A model generated the notes under the pieces. That model saw only the letters and a program-made list of their open reading frames with translations, was not told the origin of the DNA and ran no database searches. A stretch of 64,000 bases of DNA from JBBROS01 sp965213855 (GTDB lineage Bacteria; Pseudomonadota; Alphaproteobacteria; Acetobacterales; Acetobacteraceae). Positions within the stretch are counted from its first letter, which is position 1. Each line of letters opens with the position of its first letter. The position numbers were made by a program, and so were the translations under genes. This document shows positions 59,249 to 64,000 of the stretch, piece by piece. The stretch lies in assembly GCA_965213855.1 (NCBI GenBank), contig CBDCAA010000011.1, forward strand, positions 682,001 through 746,000. Reading direction: 5' to 3'.

Positions 59249-61183
59249 ATGCCATCCACGGCCGCAACGACCGCGCCCGCGGGCAGCCATCCCGCCGCCG
59301 GCGGGCAGGCGCACGCGGAAGGGCGCGGCAGGTTCGGCCTGGTCCTGGCCGCACTGGGAATCGTCTACGGCGACCTCGGCACCAGCCCTCTTTATACATT
59401 CCAGACGCTGGTCGGCTCCGTGGGTGGTCATCCCGACGCCCGGGCCGCGCTCGGACTGCTCTCCCTCGTGGTCTGGGCGCTGATCGTCATCGTCTCGGTC
59501 AAGTACTGCGTGGTCGTCATGCGCGCCGACAACAAGGGGGAGGGCGGCATCCTGGCCCTGATGTCCATGCTGCCGCAGGCCGCCGGCTCGTCCCGGTCCC
59601 GAAGTGCCGCGGTCCTGACCGTCATGGGCCTGTTCGGGGCCGCGCTGATCTATGGCGACGGCATCATCACGCCGGCCATCTCCGTCCTCAGCGCCGTCGA
59701 AGGCATCAACGTCGCCACCGATGTGTTCAAGCCCTACGTGCTGCCGGCCGCGATGGCCATCCTCGTCATCCTGTTCGCCTCGCAGACCTTCGGCACGGCC
59801 CGGATCGGCAAGGTGTTCGGCCCGATCATGCTGCTGTGGTTCGCCACGATCGCCCTGCTCGGGGCGGCCCAGGTGGTGCGCCACCCCGGGGTGCTCGCCG
59901 CCGTCAACCCGGTCCACGCCCTCGGCTTCCTCGCCGGGCATGGCTGGGAAAGCTTCATCGTGCTCGGCGCGGTCTTCCTCGCCGTCACCGGCGGCGAGGC
60001 GATGTATGCCGACATGGGGTCGATCGGCCGCCGCCCGATCCGGCTGACCTGGTTCGTCCTCGTCCTTCCCGCGCTCCTGCTCAGCTACGCCGGACAGACC
60101 GCCTTGCTGCTCGACCAGCCCGGCCTCGACGGCAATCCCTTCTTCAAGCTGGCCCCGCAATGGGCGGTCGTGCCCCTCGTCGTGCTCGCGACCGCAGCCA
60201 CGATCATCGCCAGCCAAGCAATCATCACCGGCGCCTTCTCGCTCACTCGGCAGGCGATGCAGCTCGGCTGGTTCCCCGGCCTGCGCATCCGCCAAACATC
60301 GGACGAGGAGTACGGCCAAATCTACGTGCCTGTCGTCAACTGGGCCATGATGGTCTGCACGCTGGTGCTCACCTTCGGGTTCGGCAGCTCGGACCGGTTG
60401 GCCGGCGCCTACGGCACCGCCGTCTCCACCACCATGCTGCTCACCACAGCACTCCTGTTCAACGTCATGCGCGACGTCTGGCGCTGGTCCACGGCTGCGG
60501 CCGCCGCCGTCGCCGGCGCGTTCCTCGTGATCGACCTCGCTTTCTTCTCGGCCAACCTGCTCAAGCTGCTGGAGGGCGGTTGGATCCCGCTTCTGCTGGG
60601 CGCGATTCTGTTCACGGTCATGATCACATGGCGCCACGGCATCGATGCGCTCCGGCGCCGGCTGCAGGAGAACGAGGAGCCGCCCGAACGCTTCCTTTCG
60701 CGGTTGGAGGAGGGCCAGATCCCCCGCGTCCCCGGGACCGCAGTCTTTCTCAGCCGGACCGAGGCGCTCGTTCCGCCCGTGCTCGTCCGCCATGTCGCCC
60801 AGTTCAAGTCGCTCCACGCCCTGGTCATCGGCCTGACGGTGAGCATCGAACAGGTGCCGCGCCTGGAGCAGGCCGAGCGCGCGACCGTGCGAAAGGTCGG
60901 CGCCGGCCTTTGGCACGTCAGCATCAAGTATGGGTTCTTGGAGATTCCTAACCTCAACCAAGCCCTCGTCGCCGCGCTGGAGAAGGGCTGCCCGGCCGAC
61001 ATCGACGACGCCGTGTTCTTCGCCGCCCATGACGAGGTCGTGCGGAGCGAGCACCATCCCCGCCTGACCAGCTTCACTCGCGCGCTGTTCGCCCTCATGT
61101 ATCGCAACGCGCTCCGCGCCCCGGATCGGTTCGACCTCCCGGCCGACCGCTTCCTCGAAGTAGGCCGCCAAGTCGCCCTTTAG
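59249..61183 (+). CDS. kup: Low-affinity potassium transporter Kup
   Basis: A 644-residue KUP-family K+ uptake protein with 12 membrane helices and a cytoplasmic C-terminal domain. Seen: the family opening LGIVYGDLGTSPLYTFQ, RADNKGEGGILALM, LIYGDGIITPAISVLSAVEG, VTGGEAMYADMGSIGRRPI and SQAIITGAFSLTRQAMQLGW. An N-terminal Ala/Gly-rich extension of about 28 residues precedes helix 1. Ribosome site CAGGAAAGAG upstream of the ATG. Confidence 0.96.
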   Translation: MPSTAATTAPAGSHPAAGGQAHAEGRGRFGLVLAALGIVYGDLGTSPLYTFQTLVGSVGGHPDARAALGLLSLVVWALIVIVSVKYCVVVMRADNKGEGGILALMSMLPQAAGSSRSRSAAVLTVMGLFGAALIYGDGIITPAISVLSAVEGINVATDVFKPYVLPAAMAILVILFASQTFGTARIGKVFGPIMLLWFATIALLGAAQVVRHPGVLAAVNPVHALGFLAGHGWESFIVLGAVFLAVTGGEAMYADMGSIGRRPIRLTWFVLVLPALLLSYAGQTALLLDQPGLDGNPFFKLAPQWAVVPLVVLATAATIIASQAIITGAFSLTRQAMQLGWFPGLRIRQTSDEEYGQIYVPVVNWAMMVCTLVLTFGFGSSDRLAGAYGTAVSTTMLLTTALLFNVMRDVWRWSTAAAAAVAGAFLVIDLAFFSANLLKLLEGGWIPLLLGAILFTVMITWRHGIDALRRRLQENEEPPERFLSRLEEGQIPRVPGTAVFLSRTEALVPPVLVRHVAQFKSLHALVIGLTVSIEQVPRLEQAERATVRKVGAGLWHVSIKYGFLEIPNLNQALVAALEKGCPADIDDAVFFAAHDEVVRSEHHPRLTSFTRALFALMYRNALRAPDRFDLPADRFLEVGRQVAL

Positions 61184-61264
61184 GTAATTGCTGAGCCGCA
61201 GCGAACGACCCATCCGCCTTCCCGGGCGGCGAGCACGCAGGATGGGCGTAACCTGGCAACCCCG

Positions 61265-61291
61265 GGGGCGCACCGCTCCCGAGGGCGCCCC
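61265..61291 (+). terminator. Hairpin after kup
   Basis: A 7-bp GC stem (ggggcgc / gcgcccc) with a 13-nt loop lies 80 bp past the kup stop, in the 191-bp gap before the next gene. No T run follows; this is a possible weak terminator. Confidence 0.3.
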
Positions 61292-61374
61292 AACCATCCG
61301 CGGCTCTAGCCCGCGCGCCCCGGGCTTGCTACCCACCGCCCATCGCCACACGCCCCCGTCCGGCAGGAGCCCGA

Positions 61375-61689
61375 ATGTCCGCCACCAGTCGCACCGTCGA
61401 CCTCGAGGCCAACGAAGTCGCCCTCATCGTCGGCGAGGAGGACGGCTCCATGACCGTCCGCGTCGTCCCGGCCACCGAGCTTCCGGAAGGCGCCACCGAC
61501 ATCCCCGAACCGTTCGAGATCGCGGTCGCTCTCGCGATGCGCCTGCTGAACGACCCCGATTTCCATGACGACGTTCTCGAATGGTACGAAAGCCAGGACG
61601 ACGAGAACGAGGACGACGAAGACCTCGACGAGGACGACGATGGCGAGGAGGGGGAGGACGACGCCCCGCCCGGCAAGCCCGCCGGCTGA
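61375..61689 (+). CDS. Small conserved protein with very acidic tail, upstream of thrC
   Basis: A 104-residue protein. Residues 1-70 look like a small folded domain (VDLEANEVALIVGEEDGSMTV followed by ELPEGATDIPEPFEIAVALAMRL and DDVLEWYE). The last about 35 residues are almost only Asp and Glu, with Gly and Pro at the end. It lies 10 bp before thrC, so it is co-transcribed with threonine synthase. No function is known to me. A ribosome site GGCAGGAG precedes the ATG. Confidence 0.82.
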   Translation: MSATSRTVDLEANEVALIVGEEDGSMTVRVVPATELPEGATDIPEPFEIAVALAMRLLNDPDFHDDVLEWYESQDDENEDDEDLDEDDDGEEGEDDAPPGKPAG

Positions 61690-61699
61690 GCCTGCAACC

Positions 61700-63097
61700 T
61701 TGAACTACGTCTCCACCCGCGGCGCCGCGCCCGTGCGCGATTTCGCCGGCGTGCTGCTCGCCGGCCTTGCCGAAGATGGCGGCCTGTATGTGCCGCAGGA
61801 GTGGCCGCATTTCTCCGCACCCGACCTCCGCGCGCTCCGCGGCCTGCCCTATGCCGACCTCGCCGCCCGCGTGTTGCAGCCCTTCGTGGGAGGCGCCGTA
61901 CCGGCCGCCACGCTGCTGGGGATGTGCCGCGACGCCTATGCCGGCTTCAGCCATCCGGCGGTGGCGCCCCTGGTGCAGCTTGAGGCGCAGCTCTGGTCGC
62001 TCGAACTGTTCCACGGCCCTACCTTGGCGTTCAAGGACATGGCGATGCAGCTGCTCGGGCGGCTGTTCGACCATGTGTTGGCGCAGCAGGGGCGCCGGGT
62101 CACGATTGTCGGCGCGACGTCCGGCGATACCGGCTCGGCCGCGATCGAGGCGTGCCGCGACCGGTCGCAGCTCGATGTCGCGATCCTGTTCCCGCGCGGC
62201 CGCACGACGGAGGTGCAGCGCCGGCAGATGACGACGGTGCACAGCCGCAACATCGCCACCATCGCGGTCGACGGCACCTTCGACGACTGCCAGGACCTGG
62301 TCAAAGCCATGTTCGCCGATGCGCCATTCCGCGAACAGATGCACTTGTCGGCCGTAAACTCGATCAACTGGGCCCGCGTCGCCGCCCAGATCCCCTACTA
62401 CGTCGCCGCCGCCGTCGCCCTCGGCAGCCCCGACCGCGAAGTCGCGTTCAGCGTGCCGACCGGCAACTTCGGCAACGTGCTCGCCGCCTGGGCCGCGCGG
62501 CGCATCGGCGTCCCGATCAGCCGCCTGGTCGTCGCCAGCAACCGCAACGACATCCTCGCCCGCTTCCTCGACCATAACGACATGTCGATCCAGGGCGTCG
62601 AGCCCAGCCTGTCGCCCAGCATGGACATCCAGGTCAGCAGCAATTTCGAGCGCCTGCTGTTCGAGCTGCTCGACCGTGACCCGGCCGCGACGGCGGCGAC
62701 CATGCAGCGCTTCCGCAGTACCGGGGCGATGGGCGTGCCCGATGCCGCATGGCACCGCGCGCGCAGCCTGTTCCACGGTTTCCGCCTCGACGACGCTGGC
62801 ACCACCGCCGAGATCCGCCGCCTGCACGCTGCCGGCTACCTGGCGGACCCGCATACCGCGATCGGTATCGCCGCCGCCCGCGCCCTGCCGTGCCCGCACG
62901 TGCCCACCATCGCCGCCGCAACCGCGCACCCCGCCAAGTTCCCCGACGCGATGCAGGCCGCGACCGGTGCACGCCCCCCTCTGCCCCCGCACCTGGCCGA
63001 CCTATATGAACGGGACGAACGGTTCACCACGGCGCCCAACGACCTTGCCGCGATCGAGGCCCAGGTCCGCGCCTTCACCTTGAGGAACTCTGCATGA
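61700..63097 (+). CDS. thrC: Threonine synthase
   Basis: A 465-residue PLP enzyme making threonine from O-phosphohomoserine. The N-terminus NYVSTRGAAP is the family start and is reached from a TTG at 61700; in-frame codons before it only shadow the acidic tail of the upstream gene. Seen: the PLP lysine in GPTLAFKDMAMQ (about residue 110), ATSGDTGSAAIEA, MTTVHSRNIATIAVDGTFDDCQ, and FSVPTGNFGNVLAAW. The stop overlaps the start of the M16 peptidase gene (ATGA). This threonine synthase - M16 peptidase order is common in alphaproteobacteria. Confidence 0.95.
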   Translation: MNYVSTRGAAPVRDFAGVLLAGLAEDGGLYVPQEWPHFSAPDLRALRGLPYADLAARVLQPFVGGAVPAATLLGMCRDAYAGFSHPAVAPLVQLEAQLWSLELFHGPTLAFKDMAMQLLGRLFDHVLAQQGRRVTIVGATSGDTGSAAIEACRDRSQLDVAILFPRGRTTEVQRRQMTTVHSRNIATIAVDGTFDDCQDLVKAMFADAPFREQMHLSAVNSINWARVAAQIPYYVAAAVALGSPDREVAFSVPTGNFGNVLAAWAARRIGVPISRLVVASNRNDILARFLDHNDMSIQGVEPSLSPSMDIQVSSNFERLLFELLDRDPAATAATMQRFRSTGAMGVPDAAWHRARSLFHGFRLDDAGTTAEIRRLHAAGYLADPHTAIGIAAARALPCPHVPTIAAATAHPAKFPDAMQAATGARPPLPPHLADLYERDERFTTAPNDLAAIEAQVRAFTLRNSA

Positions 63098-64000
63098 CCG
63101 ATCCAGCCAGCCCGATCGGCGACGCCGTCCAGGTCACCCGGCTGCCGTCCGGCCTGCTCGTCGTCACCGAGACCATGGACCGGGTCGAGACCGTCTCGTT
63201 CGGCGCCTACGTCGCGAGCGGCACCCGCAACGAGACCGAGGCCGAGAACGGCGCCTCCCACTTCCTCGAGCACATGGCGTTCAAGGGCACGCAGCGCCGC
63301 ACCGCGGCCGAGATCGCCGAGGAGGTCGAGAACGTCGGCGGCCACATCAACGCCTACACCGCCCGCGAACAGACCGCCTATTATGTGAAGCTGCTCAAGG
63401 AAGACCTGGCACTCGGCGCCGACATCATCGGCGACATCCTCACCCACAGCACCTTCGCCCCGGACGAGCTGGAGCGCGAGCGCGGCGTGATCCTGCAGGA
63501 GATCGGCCAGGCCAACGACACGCCCGACGACATCATCTTCGACCATTTCCAGGAAACCGCGTTCCCGTCCCAACCGATGGGCCGCCCGACCCTCGGCACC
63601 GAGGACGGCATCAAGGCGATGGAGCGGAGCGCCCTGGTCGGCTACATGCACAACCACTACGCCGCCCGGAACGTCGTCGTCGCGGCCGCCGGCAATTTGC
63701 AGCACGGCACCGTCGTGGACCTCGTGCGGCAGCACTTCCAGGACCTGCCGGTCGACGCGCCGCCCGCCCACGCGCCGAGCCGCTATGCCGGGGGCGAGTT
63801 CCGCGAGGCGCGGGATCTCGACCAGGTCCACATCGTGCTGGGCTTCCCCTCCGTCCCCTACGGCGACCCGGACTACTACCCGGCGCTGCTGCTCAGCACC
63901 CTGCTCGGCGGCGGCATGTCGTCCCGGCTGTTCCAGGAAATCCGCGAGAAGCGCGGCCTGGTCTATTCCATCTACTCGTTCACGGCGCCCTTCATGGACG
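63094..64000 (+). CDS. M16-family zinc peptidase (processing-peptidase-like), 3' end cut
   Basis: The first 302 codons of an M16 (pitrilysin/MPP-like) peptidase. The inverted zinc motif HFLEHM (HxxEH) is at about residue 54, with the third ligand Glu in RERGVILQEIGQAND about 76 residues later. GHINAYTARE, AARNVVVAAAGN and FQEIREKRGLVYSIYSF are typical of beta-MPP-like bacterial proteins. It probably degrades or processes peptides. The ATG overlaps the thrC stop; the C-terminal domain lies outside the window. Confidence 0.94.
   Translation, partial: MTDPASPIGDAVQVTRLPSGLLVVTETMDRVETVSFGAYVASGTRNETEAENGASHFLEHMAFKGTQRRTAAEIAEEVENVGGHINAYTAREQTAYYVKLLKEDLALGADIIGDILTHSTFAPDELERERGVILQEIGQANDTPDDIIFDHFQETAFPSQPMGRPTLGTEDGIKAMERSALVGYMHNHYAARNVVVAAAGNLQHGTVVDLVRQHFQDLPVDAPPAHAPSRYAGGEFREARDLDQVHIVLGFPSVPYGDPDYYPALLLSTLLGGGMSSRLFQEIREKRGLVYSIYSFTAPFMD

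Noticed and set aside
57929..61351. A very long minus-strand open frame of 1,140 codons antisense to the Mrr-like gene and kup
   Set aside because: Low-complexity His/Gln/Gly/Arg/Asp composition typical of antisense reading of GC-rich genes; both plus-strand genes have clear family motifs.

Overview
The window is a continuous stretch of a very GC-rich chromosome (roughly 70% by eye). The markers point to an alphaproteobacterium, probably Rhodospirillales/Acetobacteraceae: a dnaX-ebfC-recR block with the SRP RNA directly upstream of dnaX, a mitochondrial-type complex I accessory gene (NDUFA12) beside DUF2155, a GHNGGPP-type small protein, and typical alphaproteobacterial small genes. The order assignment is inference. 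I saw no tRNA, rRNA, CRISPR array, transposase, integrase or phage structural gene. Gene density is high, with many ATGA/GTGA overlaps. The first gene (recR) and the last gene (an M16 peptidase) are cut by the window edges.

Layout. 1-2.9 kb: recR, ebfC, dnaX and the SRP RNA on the minus strand; dnaX has a 15-bp tandem repeat coding a Pro/Gly/Ser linker. 3-8.2 kb, plus strand: nudC, a small lipoprotein, a large DUF6311-like membrane protein, a SYLF protein and a PhzF isomerase. 8.2-17.6 kb: two amidohydrolases, a DUF1223 protein, an asparaginase, an APC permease, an MBL hydrolase and an orphan peptide-binding protein, mostly nitrogen-compound metabolism. 17.7-24.7 kb: an EAL protein with a degenerate GGDEF domain, then a cluster resembling aromatic-acid catabolism (thioesterase, Rieske oxygenase, HIBADH-type dehydrogenase, carboxymuconolactone decarboxylase), a REP-like repeat pair and an orphan branched-chain-type binding protein. 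24.8-33.6 kb: alpha/beta hydrolase, exported SDR, DEAD-box helicase, ilvE, an M29 aminopeptidase, two small membrane proteins, a royal-jelly-family protein and DUF1203.

33.6-41.3 kb: an SDR; a coupled pair of a DUF2075 helicase-like protein and a secreted EEP-family hydrolase; an MBL hydrolase; a FemAB-like acetyltransferase; RidA; and a shortened class II ribonucleotide-reductase-like protein. 41.4-46.9 kb: a plus-strand run NDUFA12-mlaD-small protein-DUF2155-otsB, a CheY-like regulator, a beta-propeller protein coupled to a sterol desaturase broken by one extra base, and two tiny conserved genes. 47-53.6 kb: selO, a ribbon-helix-helix gene remnant, an LLM oxidoreductase, a D-2-hydroxyacid dehydrogenase, a TrmH-family methyltransferase, and an RluA synthase overlapping a diguanylate cyclase tail to tail by 110 bp. 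53.7-57.7 kb: a complete iron-type ABC importer. 57.7-64 kb: an AT-rich gap, a solitary Mrr-like endonuclease with a putative PUA/EVE-type N-terminus, kup, an acidic small protein, thrC and an M16 peptidase.

The most unusual items are the degenerate RNR-like protein paired with RidA, the DUF2075 protein whose N-terminal nuclease signature looks eroded, the solitary Mrr-like gene behind an AT-rich gap, the dnaX linker repeat and the frameshifted desaturase. None is proven to be a new system from sequence alone.
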